A DNA stretch of 40,674 nucleotides from Methanobacteriota archaeon (GCA_023396065.1 JAEWXF010000006.1:1-40674), one strand, 5' to 3'. Counted from the stretch's first letter, positions 8,625 through 16,471 are shown. Program-made: numbers and translations. Notes: generated by a model not told the origin, from the letters alone.

Positions 8625-9079
8625 TGCTGTTCCCTCCGGTAGAGGTATGAGGCTATCGCAAATGCTGCGAAGAAGATGCTTGCTTCAACCACGGTATCCA
8701 GACCTCTGGTGTAGTAGAGAATTTCATCCAGTATTCCGCCCGGATGTCCTACGATGGTTGTCCCCAGATAATGAGTGGTGTTTGCCAAAAACCAGCTGGC
8801 GGGTGTCAGGTATGCGGTGACATATCCGATGGCCGGCGAGTTCTCCGGATACTGGGCGACGATATGTGCCGGTTCACTGAACGGAACGCCGCCGCGGTCA
8901 TACGGGTCCAGAGGGCTTGCCGGGTTGAGGGATTTCGGGTAGAGCTGGTCGTCGTGATAGGTGAGGAGGGGGACCATGCAGAGTCCGGCAACTGCGATGA
9001 GGCAGACGACGACTGCGTATACCTTGGGGAGATTTTCATACTCTGCAAGGTATGCCGAGAGTTTTGGAATGAAGGTCAT
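8621..9079 (-). CDS. ehaF: Membrane subunit EhaF-like (DUF2106 type)
   Basis: A 152-residue protein with an N-terminal helix (VYAVVVCLIAVAGLCMVPLL), a loop of about 60 residues and a C-terminal stretch ILYYTRGLDTVVEASIFFAAFAIASYLY. The last part resembles MbhE/MnhB-like segments in which a long acidic helix precedes the final membrane helix. Size, order and four-base overlaps with ehaE and ehaG support EhaF. The function is inferred from the complex only. Confidence 0.75.
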   Translation of the reverse strand: MTFIPKLSAYLAEYENLPKVYAVVVCLIAVAGLCMVPLLTYHDDQLYPKSLNPASPLDPYDRGGVPFSEPAHIVAQYPENSPAIGYVTAYLTPASWFLANTTHYLGTTIVGHPGGILDEILYYTRGLDTVVEASIFFAAFAIASYLYRREQQ

Positions 9080-9318
9080 GCTGCCTCCTTCTTTTCGATG
9101 ACCCTGACGAAGATCAGGGTGGCGACGATGTTTACCGCGATGAATGTGGCGAGGGCGAGCATTTCATCAAATCCGAGCATGATGAACACCAGACCGAACT
9201 CTGCGATTTCCATGTTGATCAGCCGGGTGAGATACTTCCGGTCCCGGGGGTATGCGGTGAAGATGACGCCTGCCATCAGCAGGATACAGCCGATGATGAA
9301 CTCAATCGGGAGGTTCAT
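9076..9318 (-). CDS. ehaE: Small membrane subunit EhaE-like (DUF2107 type)
   Basis: An 80-residue protein with about three hydrophobic helices, related in plan to the MnhC/NuoK class: LINMEIAEFGLVFIML places a glutamate inside a helix, as in NuoK. It overlaps ehaD and ehaF by four bases each. The assignment as EhaE is by size, order and this pattern. Confidence 0.75.
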   Translation of the reverse strand: MNLPIEFIIGCILLMAGVIFTAYPRDRKYLTRLINMEIAEFGLVFIMLGFDEMLALATFIAVNIVATLIFVRVIEKKEAA

Positions 9319-9563
9319 GTTTCCTCCTCCGGGATTTCACGTTTTTTTCCGAGCAGGAGGAGGATGAACAGGGTTCCGATCGGCATCATCAGGGCAACGA
9401 CGATTGCGACATCCAGGTATCCCCGGTCTACCATGAAGAGGATGGCACCTGATGCAAGGATTCCAAGACAGATGAGTTTGTCGAATGCGGATCTGCTCAG
9501 GAGTGTGGCAGCTCCGCCGATGAGGGAGAGGAGGAGGGCAAGGAGAATAAACAGGTCACTCAC
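9315..9563 (-). CDS. ehaD: Small membrane subunit EhaD-like (DUF2108 type)
   Basis: An 82-residue protein with three hydrophobic stretches. The segment FDKLICLGILASGAILFMVDRGYLDVAIV resembles the MnhF/MnhG/MbhD type of small antiporter subunits. It overlaps ehaC and ehaE by four bases (ATGA). Named by size, order and resemblance. Confidence 0.75.
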   Translation of the reverse strand: MSDLFILLALLLSLIGGAATLLSRSAFDKLICLGILASGAILFMVDRGYLDVAIVVALMMPIGTLFILLLLGKKREIPEEET

Positions 9564-9811
9564 GCGTTCTCACCCCCGGCTTTGGCAAATGCACTGGCTA
9601 TGGCATTTGCTTCAAGTGTTGCACCGATGAAGTAGGCTACTGCCGCGATGAGGGTCAGGGGATGCGGGAGTATCAGTGCAATGATTCCGGCAACCGCGAA
9701 GTTCATTACGTTCACGTACGGCAGTTTTCTGAGGGTATTTTTTTCAAACACTGCCCGGAGTGCTGCATAAAGCGCGATACCTGCACAGAGGACACAGACA
9801 ACTTCCATCAT
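9560..9811 (-). CDS. ehaC: Small membrane subunit EhaC-like (DUF2109 type)
   Basis: An 83-residue membrane protein starting at the ATG at 9811, which forms an ATGA overlap with the ehaB stop; a second ATG at 9808 is possible. The frame is open much further upstream, inside ehaB, and that extension is not real. The motif LRKLPYVNVMNFAVAG and the acidic helix GATLEANAIASAF fit the EhaC (DUF2109) family as I recall it. About two or three helices are predicted. Confidence 0.75.
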   Translation of the reverse strand: MMEVVCVLCAGIALYAALRAVFEKNTLRKLPYVNVMNFAVAGIIALILPHPLTLIAAVAYFIGATLEANAIASAFAKAGGENA

Positions 9812-10296
9812 GAGAGTTTCCTCCAGATTTTTCCGAGTATTCTGCTTGCATGGGTGTGGGAGATTCCCTGAACTGCAAGAATGGCGATGACCATTCCCGC
9901 GATGAATGCTTCCGGCGGAAATCCGGCGAAGGTGTTCAGCAGCCAGATGACAACTGTAGCCGCTATCGCCCCGCTTGTTCCCGCGTAGCCTTTGTCGGCA
10001 CAGATCCGTGCACCGATAAAGACGAGTACGGCTGCTCCGATGCCTCCGGGAACTCCGCAGATCCAGTATCCGCATGCGGCGAGCAGGGTTCCTGCTGATG
10101 CATCCGGTGAGGTGACGATGTTTCCCATCATCCAGCCGCCGTTGATATCACCGCCGTGTTGTTCTATCTCGTTTCCGATGGCATCAGCCCCACTGACACC
10201 TCCCGATTCCGGGAGTTTCCACAGCATATCGAGTGCCACGTAGAGTATGAAGGTTATCACCGCAGCGGCGGCGGTGTATACTATTTCAGAAATCAT
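9808..10296 (-). CDS. ehaB: Membrane subunit EhaB-like, first hydrogenase gene of the cluster
   Basis: A 162-residue protein with an N-terminal helix, a Gly-rich polar region (residues 30-60) and three further helices. Size and position before ehaC match EhaB. No ehaA-like gene is visible upstream; the next 86 bases are non-coding. The ATG at 10296 lies about 86 bases from the end of the exported-protein gene, the largest gap inside the operon, so an internal promoter is possible here. The function is known only as part of the Eha membrane arm. Confidence 0.7.
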   Translation of the reverse strand: MISEIVYTAAAAVITFILYVALDMLWKLPESGGVSGADAIGNEIEQHGGDINGGWMMGNIVTSPDASAGTLLAACGYWICGVPGGIGAAVLVFIGARICADKGYAGTSGAIAATVVIWLLNTFAGFPPEAFIAGMVIAILAVQGISHTHASRILGKIWRKLS

Positions 10297-10382
10297 CTCT
10301 GGGTATCTCTTGTCCCTCCCTCCTCCTCCAGGGATGGAACTTTTGTAAATGATTAGCTATTGACATCTGTTTCATTAATAGA
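10297..10382 (-). promoter_or_regulatory. Possible internal promoter before the eha genes
   Basis: This is the only gap of note within the 12794-1054 operon. On the minus strand it begins AT-rich (tctattaatg near 10370-10378 could serve as a TATA-like box) and then becomes a purine tract of GGAGG words at about 10313-10327. It may give the hydrogenase genes some separate expression. The evidence is base composition only. Confidence 0.35.
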
Positions 10383-11072
10383 TTACTGTTCAGTACTCAT
10401 TTTGTGCCTGATTCCCGGTGTTTTTCTCAGGATTGGCAGGCAAACGGCTCCCATGACAAGGAGTATACCGCATCCCGGATCGGGGCTGTCCCGGGCAGCC
10501 GGTTCGGTTGGTGAGGGGACATACGTTCCGTGACCGGTGAGTGTCCGTATTGTTTCCGGCACGGGGTCGGTCACCGTGACTGGTGTTGGGGCCGGGGATA
10601 CTGTTTCTGTTTTTTGGGGTGCGGTGGTAGGTGTTTTTGGAACGGTTGTTGTTTTGGGTCCTACCAGTACCGGAGCCGTGGAGAAGGTATCTCTGACTCC
10701 GCCGTTTGCCAGTTTTACCTGCATTTTCCAGAGTATGATCTCGGTTCCTTCGTCGTAGACGGACGGTGTTCCCGTGACGGATGCTTCAAGCCAGGTATCG
10801 TGTTCAGGGACTGAGATGGTGAAGCCGCTGATCTCTGCGTGAGGATAGGAGAAGTCCCATTCCCGGGTTGTCCGGTTCTGGGTTATGAGGTTCATGTGCC
10901 AGACCGCGTCTGTTAATCCGGTGTCGAACTCAAGGGTGTAGTCGTTGTCAAACCATTCGCCGACGAAGATGGTTTCCGATGCTGTGACCGGTTCACCGAC
11001 CGGTATCATTCCTGCTGCGGTTCCGGGAATGAGGAAAAAAAGTATGACGAGCAGCAGAGCCGCCGCACGCAT
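10383..11072 (-). CDS. Exported, membrane-anchored protein of unknown role inside the fwd-eha operon
   Basis: A 229-residue protein with a clear signal peptide (MRAAALLLVILFFLIPGTAAG), an extracellular beta-rich domain at about residues 22-130 whose start (ASETIFVGEW) recalls DUF3821 surface domains, a Thr/Pro-rich linker (135-190), and a C-terminal hydrophobic segment after DPGCG followed by basic residues. The tail looks like a variant of a PGF-CTERM signal but continues for about 15 residues after the helix. The ATG follows the fwdDB stop with no spacing (TAAATG), so it is translated with the dehydrogenase gene. No enzymatic motif is visible. Why a surface protein is coupled to cytoplasmic Fwd is unclear. 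Confidence 0.8.
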   Translation of the reverse strand: MRAAALLLVILFFLIPGTAAGMIPVGEPVTASETIFVGEWFDNDYTLEFDTGLTDAVWHMNLITQNRTTREWDFSYPHAEISGFTISVPEHDTWLEASVTGTPSVYDEGTEIILWKMQVKLANGGVRDTFSTAPVLVGPKTTTVPKTPTTAPQKTETVSPAPTPVTVTDPVPETIRTLTGHGTYVPSPTEPAARDSPDPGCGILLVMGAVCLPILRKTPGIRHKMSTEQ

Positions 11073-12794
11073 TTATTTGTGCTCCTGCTTTATTTTCCGG
11101 ATTTCTTCAAGGATACGTGTGAGAATGATTTCATCGGAGGGCATTGCGGAAGTGAAGGCTTTCTTTACGTGGATCGGGACTCCGTCGAGACGGTATGCGG
11201 TTCCTTCGGCGTCGAGACCGACGGATGCGACCGGGATATGGAGCTTTGCGACTGCGGTTGAAAGAGAGATGAACGGGTCAAGTACGACGGTGTTGATGCG
11301 GGCAAGATGTGCTACGGTTTCCCGCGGGAAGTGGGCTCCGAGGTCGGTACCGATAATGAGGACCGCGTCTGCTTCCTGTTTTGCGAGGATGTCAACGCCG
11401 CTTGTTTCTCCGGGGTTGTACTGGACGATGCCGCGTGAGTAGTCTACGGCGTAGGGGTAGCCTGCGGAGAGGGAGAACATTTGGTTGGTACCGTCCACAT
11501 TCCAGTGACCGCGAAGCGGGGTGAGGGTGTATTTTGTGTGCCGGTTGAGTTCGTCGACCAGTTCGATTCCTGCACGGACGTTTTTGTATTTGCCCCGGGA
11601 CTGGGTGAGGCCGATGCCGGTGAAGAATGAGCCGAATTTTGCGTTGAGCAGGATGTCTGCGGTTTTGAAGAGGACGCTTCGTTCGACTCCGGCGACGGTG
11701 TCGGGGATTATGTCACGTTCGCCCCGGACGATGGCACGAAGCGCGTTGAAGAGTGCATAGTCGCCTCCCGGTTTGACCTGGATAAAGATGTCGGCGAGTT
11801 TTGCGGTTTCCGATTCCCGGATGTCGACGACAATCAGTTTCCGGTCGTTTCGTCCTTCGGGCCGGAATGCTCCGGTGGAGTAGGTGGAGTAGCGGGAGAG
11901 GTGGCGGGGGTGTGCTGCGATCGGGTTGCAGCCCCAGTAGACGATGACGTCGGCACGGTTTTTGACTTGTCCGAGTGTGCAGCCCGGATGACCGACTTCC
12001 TGAACGGCCATGATTGTGGGTCCGTGGCATTCGGAGGAGCAGTTGTCCATGACTGCGCCGATTTCTTCTGCGATCTCAAGTCCGATATGCATTGCTTCGG
12101 TCGAGGTTCCGGACCATCCGTAAAACAGCGGACGTTTTGCGTGTGCAAACATTTCTGCGGCTGTTTTTATGGCGGTGTCGATGTCGGTTTCTTTCCATTC
12201 GTTTCCTTCACGGCGGATTGGTGTTACCATCCGTCCTTCGGATCTGAATTTTCCGGATGATAACAGACAGCCGTTTACGACTTCGGTAACTTTTCCATCC
12301 TGTATGTGGAGTTCAATGTCGTCACAGAGGCATCCGCAGAGGGGACATGCGTGGTTTTTGATGATTTTTTCTCCGGGTTCTACGCCGGGCAGGGCTGTTC
12401 CCTCCGGAATTTCGTATCTGAGTCCTCCGAGTTCCTCCATTAAGTCCCATGCAGAACGAATCGGGAGACCGGTCGGTTCTACGTTGACCGGTATGCCTTT
12501 GAAGTCAGGAGCGCCGGTTGCATGAGTCTTTTCATGAAGAATGAAGTTTGCATACGGCCCGCAGGGGAGGTATACGACACCGCAGGGCGTTTCCGGAGAT
12601 TCTTTTACCGCGAAGACGGTTTTTCCCGCGCTGCTGGATATGAGTACATGGTCTCCTTCTTCAACGCCGATGTCCATGGCGTCCATGGGGTTGAGGAAGC
12701 AGTAGGAGGTTTCCTGCGAGTATTCGATTTTATCTTTATAGTACAGCTGGGCCCCCTGCTCCGGGGTTCGTCCGCTGCTCATCAGCAGTTTCAT
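11073..12794 (-). CDS. fwdDB: Formylmethanofuran dehydrogenase: fused subunits D and B
   Basis: This 573-residue protein joins two subunits that are separate in Methanobacteriales (order fwdHFGDACB). Residues 1 to about 130 are FwdD, the molybdopterin-dinucleotide binding beta-barrel (FLNPMDAMDIGVEEGDHV, CGPYAN). From about 144 onward is FwdB, the catalytic formate-forming unit. It has the [4Fe-4S] motif CPLCGCLC at 150-157 with a further Cys176, and Cys256 in SSECHGP is the expected W/Mo ligand, encoded as cysteine rather than selenocysteine. The protein reduces CO2 to formate using ferredoxin electrons. It is the first gene of the operon, with GAGGT shortly before the ATG. No frameshift is needed to read through both halves. 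Confidence 0.93.
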   Translation of the reverse strand: MKLLMSSGRTPEQGAQLYYKDKIEYSQETSYCFLNPMDAMDIGVEEGDHVLISSSAGKTVFAVKESPETPCGVVYLPCGPYANFILHEKTHATGAPDFKGIPVNVEPTGLPIRSAWDLMEELGGLRYEIPEGTALPGVEPGEKIIKNHACPLCGCLCDDIELHIQDGKVTEVVNGCLLSSGKFRSEGRMVTPIRREGNEWKETDIDTAIKTAAEMFAHAKRPLFYGWSGTSTEAMHIGLEIAEEIGAVMDNCSSECHGPTIMAVQEVGHPGCTLGQVKNRADVIVYWGCNPIAAHPRHLSRYSTYSTGAFRPEGRNDRKLIVVDIRESETAKLADIFIQVKPGGDYALFNALRAIVRGERDIIPDTVAGVERSVLFKTADILLNAKFGSFFTGIGLTQSRGKYKNVRAGIELVDELNRHTKYTLTPLRGHWNVDGTNQMFSLSAGYPYAVDYSRGIVQYNPGETSGVDILAKQEADAVLIIGTDLGAHFPRETVAHLARINTVVLDPFISLSTAVAKLHIPVASVGLDAEGTAYRLDGVPIHVKKAFTSAMPSDEIILTRILEEIRKIKQEHK

Positions 12795-12899
12795 TCTTTT
12801 ACCTCTCCGGTGTCGGCAGATTGTGGTTTGCCGACTCTCTTTCTGTATGGTATCCGGTTACAAACGAATAAAGTCATCTGAGTGTGCAATAGTATAGGT
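12795..12899. promoter_or_regulatory. Divergent promoter region of the fwd-eha operon and mobB
   Basis: This 105-base gap lies between two divergent starts. For the minus operon, tttatt (about 12867-12872) could be the TATA box, giving a leader of about 50 bases that contains a GTCGGCA/TGCCGAC inverted repeat (12812-12818 and 12829-12835, spacer 10) and GAGGT just before the start. The same AT-rich element lies about 30 bases before the mobB ATG, which would make mobB nearly leaderless. The inverted repeat could be an operator or an RNA hairpin. Confidence 0.5.
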
Positions 12900-13355
12900 A
12901 TGCGGATCATCAATATTATCGGACATTCGAATTCGGGGAAGACGACGATGATTACCCGTCTGGTTCCTCTTCTTGCGGAGGTGGGGACGGTGGCTACGAT
13001 TAAGCATATGGGTCATCATATATGGGAGCTTCCTTTGGGGAAGGATACTACGGTTCATTATGAGGGAGGAGCTGTGGCGTCCGCGGGGATTGATGCGGAG
13101 AAGACGGTTCTGAGTCTGCGGACGACGAATGTGTTTGAGATTCTGGATTTTTATGCGTGGAAGGGGTATGATTATGCTGTGGTTGAAGGGTTTAAGGAGA
13201 TTGGTTTTTCCTGTGCTGTTCTCGGGGATCTGGATGCGGTTCACGGTATTCTGCGAAATCCTACGGTGGATGAGGTTTTTGCAAAACGGGATCTGTTTGA
13301 TGAGTATGTGCCCCGGTGCTGGGGGCCGGGGACGGGCCAATATGAGTCCCCGTAA
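12900..13355 (+). CDS. mobB: Molybdopterin-guanine dinucleotide biosynthesis adaptor MobB
   Basis: This ~151-residue P-loop GTPase-like protein begins MRIINIIGHSNSGKTT, with the Walker A motif at residues 8-16, followed by VATIKHMGHH, HYEGGAVASAG and VVEGFKEIG, which are typical of MobB. MobB assists MobA in forming the dinucleotide form of the pterin cofactor, the form Fwd uses. The ATG at 12900 is preferred over a GTG at 12882 because the family starts just before the P-loop. The gene is divergent from fwdDB and shares its promoter region, so the two are probably co-regulated. The last residues overlap a GNRA-loop hairpin. Confidence 0.9.
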   Translation: MRIINIIGHSNSGKTTMITRLVPLLAEVGTVATIKHMGHHIWELPLGKDTTVHYEGGAVASAGIDAEKTVLSLRTTNVFEILDFYAWKGYDYAVVEGFKEIGFSCAVLGDLDAVHGILRNPTVDEVFAKRDLFDEYVPRCWGPGTGQYESP

Positions 13356-13366
13356 GGGGGCTTTTC
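13344..13366 (+). terminator. Terminator hairpin overlapping the mobB stop codon
   Basis: CCCC (13348-13351), loop GTAA (13352-13355) and GGGG (13356-13359) form a stem with a GNRA tetraloop. It can be lengthened by flanking pairs on both sides and is followed by a short T run. The mobB TAA stop lies inside the loop. A terminator for mobB is the simplest reading. Confidence 0.55.
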
Positions 13367-13425
13367 CCTAGGTGCCTTCAGCGAACCGCGTGAGGAGCAA
13401 ACCGGAGGGCTGCGACGCCTGCGGG

Positions 13426-13450
13426 GACGACTCACGACGTTTGAGTCGTC
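13426..13450. terminator. Perfect hairpin between convergent mobB and the ABC transporter
   Basis: GACGACTCA (13426-13434) and TGAGTCGTC (13442-13450) are perfect inverted repeats around a 7-base loop. The hairpin ends 10 bases from the ATPase stop on the other strand. It probably serves as a terminator between convergent genes, though there is no T run on the minus strand. Bases 13367-13425 are GC-rich and hold nothing I recognise. Confidence 0.5.
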
Positions 13451-13460
13451 TCCTCCCGCG

Positions 13461-14243
13461 TCACTCCGGTACAACGACCGGGATGCCTGCAATATGTTCC
13501 AGCCGGACCGGCAGTCCGTATACCTCTTGAATCATCTCTGCGGTAACCTCATCACGTGTACAGGATGCATGGATTTTTCCGTCTTTCATGAAAACGCAGC
13601 GGTCACAGAATCTGAGTGCCAGGTTCAGGTCATGCATCGTCAGAACTGCTGCAACCCCCCTGTCCTGAACCACACGCTGAACAAGTTTCAGAATTTCCAT
13701 CTGATGATACAGATCCAGACTGCTGGTGGGTTCATCGAGGAGGAGGAGGGCAGGTTTCTGAACGATGGCCCGGCAGATGCAGACACGCTGGAGTTCCCCG
13801 CCGGACAGTTCATCAATGTAGCGCAGCTGCATGGATGTCAGCTGCAGGGCGCTGAGAGCATTTTTTACGATACGGTAATCCTTTTCGGACACACGTAAAC
13901 CCATATGCGGTTTACGCCCGAGAAGTACCGCATCAAACACCGTCATCCGGGTTCCTTCATTTCGCTGCGCAACGTAGCCGATGTTCTTTGCAATTTCATC
14001 TCCGGTGAGATTGAGAACGTTGTGTCCGCTGACGTAAATCGTTCCGCCGTCCGGGCGGTGAATCAGGTTGATGCATTTCAGGAGTGTACTTTTGCCGACT
14101 CCGTTGGGTCCGAGGATACCAAGAATCTCTCCCGGCTCTACGGCAAACCGGATGTCGTCCAGAACCTTGTGCGTCCGGTAGGAAAAGCCCAGATCATCAA
14201 CCTGAGCGGTATGCGCCCCCTGGTCTTCTGCTGTGAACGTCAT
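13461..14243 (-). CDS. Metal-chelate ABC importer, ATP-binding protein
   Basis: This 260-residue ATPase belongs to the FepC/BtuD class that powers uptake of iron chelates, heme or cobalamin. Walker A is GPNGVGKS (about 46-53), the signature is LSGGELQR (about 144-151), Walker B is ALLLLDEPTSSLD (about 164-176), and the H-loop histidine is in LTMHDLNLA. The ATG lies just after the permease stop, so the two are co-translated. Substrate identity cannot be read from the ATPase. Confidence 0.92.
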   Translation of the reverse strand: MTFTAEDQGAHTAQVDDLGFSYRTHKVLDDIRFAVEPGEILGILGPNGVGKSTLLKCINLIHRPDGGTIYVSGHNVLNLTGDEIAKNIGYVAQRNEGTRMTVFDAVLLGRKPHMGLRVSEKDYRIVKNALSALQLTSMQLRYIDELSGGELQRVCICRAIVQKPALLLLDEPTSSLDLYHQMEILKLVQRVVQDRGVAAVLTMHDLNLALRFCDRCVFMKDGKIHASCTRDEVTAEMIQEVYGLPVRLEHIAGIPVVVPE

Positions 14244-14244
14244 G

Positions 14245-15315
14245 TTATGCTGACCTCCGTTTTATGATCAGATAGAGGAACACCGGTGTGCCGAGAAATG
14301 CCGTGATGACTGCAACCGGGAGGATCTGCGGTGCGATGACCAGCCGTGCCGCCATGTCGGAGAGGAGAAGGAGGAGTGCTCCGCAGACGGCAGTTCCCGG
14401 GAGCAGAAACCGGTTATCGTCACCAATCAGCCGCCGCATGACATGAGGACAGACAAGACCGACGAATCCGATAACGCCAAGGAAGGAAACCACGATTGCA
14501 CTGATAAGGGATGCAGCGATCATTCCTGCAATGCGGGTCCGGGATACATTGACACCGAGACTTTTTGCGGTCTCGTCCCCGGCATCGATTGCATTGAGGT
14601 CCCAGCGTTTCATCATAAAGTAGCCGATGCAGACCGCGGTAACGAGGGCAATGAGTCCGAGCTGTTCCCAAGTCGCCCTTGATACATCTCCAAACTGCCA
14701 GAACACGATCGAAGAAAGTTTTGTGTCGTCCACAAAGTACTGGATCGCCATAATTCCCGCGGAGAACAGAGAACTGAGGGCGACACCGGAGAGAATCATC
14801 ACTTCGGGGTTTGCGGACCGCGTTTTTGCAATCATCAGAATGATTACTGCGGTCAGCATGCTGAACGCAAATGCGCAGACCGTTGTCGTATACGGGTTGC
14901 TGATAACTACCGCTCCGGTTGCACTGTTTGCCTGAATTCCTGCGTCAAAGAGGAGGATACCTACTGCCGCTCCGAATGCGGCGGCGTTTGAGATACCAAG
15001 CGTGAACGGCGATGCAAGCGGGTTGCGGAGAATGGACTGCATGACCGCTCCGGCAATTGCAAGTCCGGCTCCGACCGCAATCGCGGTCAGTGTCTGGGGA
15101 ATTCTGATGTTCCAGATGATGCGTTCATATAAGCTGGTACCGCTTCCGTTCCAGATTGTAGAAAAGACTTCGCCAAGCGGGATGGATACGGCACCGACGG
15201 ATACAGATATAAAAAAAAGCAGGAGTACGGCGATTCCCGAACCGCCGATTATCAGGATTTTCCGTTTGATGTACTGCTGGTAGTGAGTGAACTCTTCGTC
15301 TTCCATGTCAGACAT
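14245..15315 (-). CDS. Metal-chelate ABC importer, FecCD-family permease
   Basis: This 356-residue permease has about ten membrane helices and the FecCD/BtuC signatures RIPQTLTAIAVGAGLA, GAVMQSILRNPLASPFTLGIS and GFVGLVCPHVMRRLIG. It forms the channel of the importer as a dimer. The start at 15315 overlaps the binding-protein stop by eight bases; an alternative ATG at 15306 avoids this. Both keep an acidic cytoplasmic N-terminus. Confidence 0.93.
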   Translation of the reverse strand: MSDMEDEEFTHYQQYIKRKILIIGGSGIAVLLLFFISVSVGAVSIPLGEVFSTIWNGSGTSLYERIIWNIRIPQTLTAIAVGAGLAIAGAVMQSILRNPLASPFTLGISNAAAFGAAVGILLFDAGIQANSATGAVVISNPYTTTVCAFAFSMLTAVIILMIAKTRSANPEVMILSGVALSSLFSAGIMAIQYFVDDTKLSSIVFWQFGDVSRATWEQLGLIALVTAVCIGYFMMKRWDLNAIDAGDETAKSLGVNVSRTRIAGMIAASLISAIVVSFLGVIGFVGLVCPHVMRRLIGDDNRFLLPGTAVCGALLLLLSDMAARLVIAPQILPVAVITAFLGTPVFLYLIIKRRSA

Positions 15316-16471
15316 CCAGTTTCATGTACGAAAATCCGTTCATGTTTTCTTTCAGCTGGTCAAACACCGGTTTCCCGACGACAAATGTATAAATTTCGTC
15401 GGCTTTTTCTTTAATGTCAATGTCTGCGAACTGGTCCGGATACAGAAGTTTTCCAATATAGTAGGTGTTGGCGAGCGTTGTTTCATGGTTGGATCCCATG
15501 ATTGCGTAGGGATTGAGGAGGTAGACGTCCCCGGTCTTGACGGCTTTCAGTTCCTTGTAGGAGGGGTCTGTCAGGATTTCGCCGATTGCACCATTATTCG
15601 GGGGATTGATTCTGGTTGCCACATCAATGAAGATGATGTCTGGGTCCCACTCCAGAATTTTTTCTTTGGCGAGGCGAATGAATCCGGTTGCCCCGGTGGT
15701 CGGGACGTCCTTTGCGACGTTGGTGAGTTTGAGAATCATAAAGGGCAGGTAGGTTACACAGGTCCCTTCCATGCCGTTTGATCCGCTTCCGGAGATACCG
15801 CCGATGTATACGGTTTTTCCGGTGGATTCCACAGACTCGACACGTTTTCTGAGATCGTCTTCTACCGCGTCGAAGTAGCTGATGATCTCTTCGGTCCGTG
15901 GTTCAGTGTGGAGAATTTTTGCGATGGTCCGCATGGATGCATATATCTGATCTTTTTCCGTGGCATAGTCACCCATAAAGATGCAGACTACCGGAATTCC
16001 GGTCTTTTTGGTGATGGTGTCGGCTGTCTGGGCGTCGACTGATGATTGTCCTGCGTAGAAGAGGACGTCCGGGTTTGCCAGCATGAGATTTTCCGTTTCA
16101 ATCGCACCGCGTGAGCCGCCAAGCATGGGGCGGGTTCCGATTTCAGGATGGGCGATGTAGTAGGGACGCCCTTCGTCCTCCTGATAGAAGGTGCCGTTGT
16201 CCATGTGGTCAACGGCGACGACCCGGTCAATGGCGTTGAAGTAGGTGAAGTATCGCATGCATCCGCCGCTGCCGCCGACGGCGATGCGCTGCGGATTGTC
16301 GGGGACTTCAACGGTCCGACCTACGCAGTCGGTGACGGTGATGGTTTTCAGAGGGCCTGTCTGCGGAGTTGTATTTTCTGTGGTTCCTGATCCTGTACAT
16401 CCCGCGCTGCAGCAGAGCAGGAGGAGGATGAGGGTTACCGAGAATATTTTTCTATACACGGACGAATTCAT
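15308..16471 (-). CDS. Metal-chelate ABC importer, substrate-binding lipoprotein
   Basis: This 387-residue exported protein is of the FepB/BtuF type (periplasmic binding protein class III). It begins with a signal peptide ending in a lipobox-like CSAGC, then a TP-rich linker and DCVGRTVEVPDNPQRIAVGG, which starts many iron-chelate binding proteins. It should sit tethered outside the membrane and feed the FecCD permease. It is the first gene of the importer operon. The substrate (ferric chelate, heme-like or corrinoid) is open. Promoter spacing suggests a very short leader. Confidence 0.9.
   Translation of the reverse strand: MNSSVYRKIFSVTLILLLLCCSAGCTGSGTTENTTPQTGPLKTITVTDCVGRTVEVPDNPQRIAVGGSGGCMRYFTYFNAIDRVVAVDHMDNGTFYQEDEGRPYYIAHPEIGTRPMLGGSRGAIETENLMLANPDVLFYAGQSSVDAQTADTITKKTGIPVVCIFMGDYATEKDQIYASMRTIAKILHTEPRTEEIISYFDAVEDDLRKRVESVESTGKTVYIGGISGSGSNGMEGTCVTYLPFMILKLTNVAKDVPTTGATGFIRLAKEKILEWDPDIIFIDVATRINPPNNGAIGEILTDPSYKELKAVKTGDVYLLNPYAIMGSNHETTLANTYYIGKLLYPDQFADIDIKEKADEIYTFVVGKPVFDQLKENMNGFSYMKLDV

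Noticed and set aside
13356..13460. Structured RNA gene between mobB and the ABC transporter
   Set aside because: The region is GC-rich with two hairpins, but it does not match a tRNA or any RNA family I know, and terminators of convergent genes explain the hairpins.
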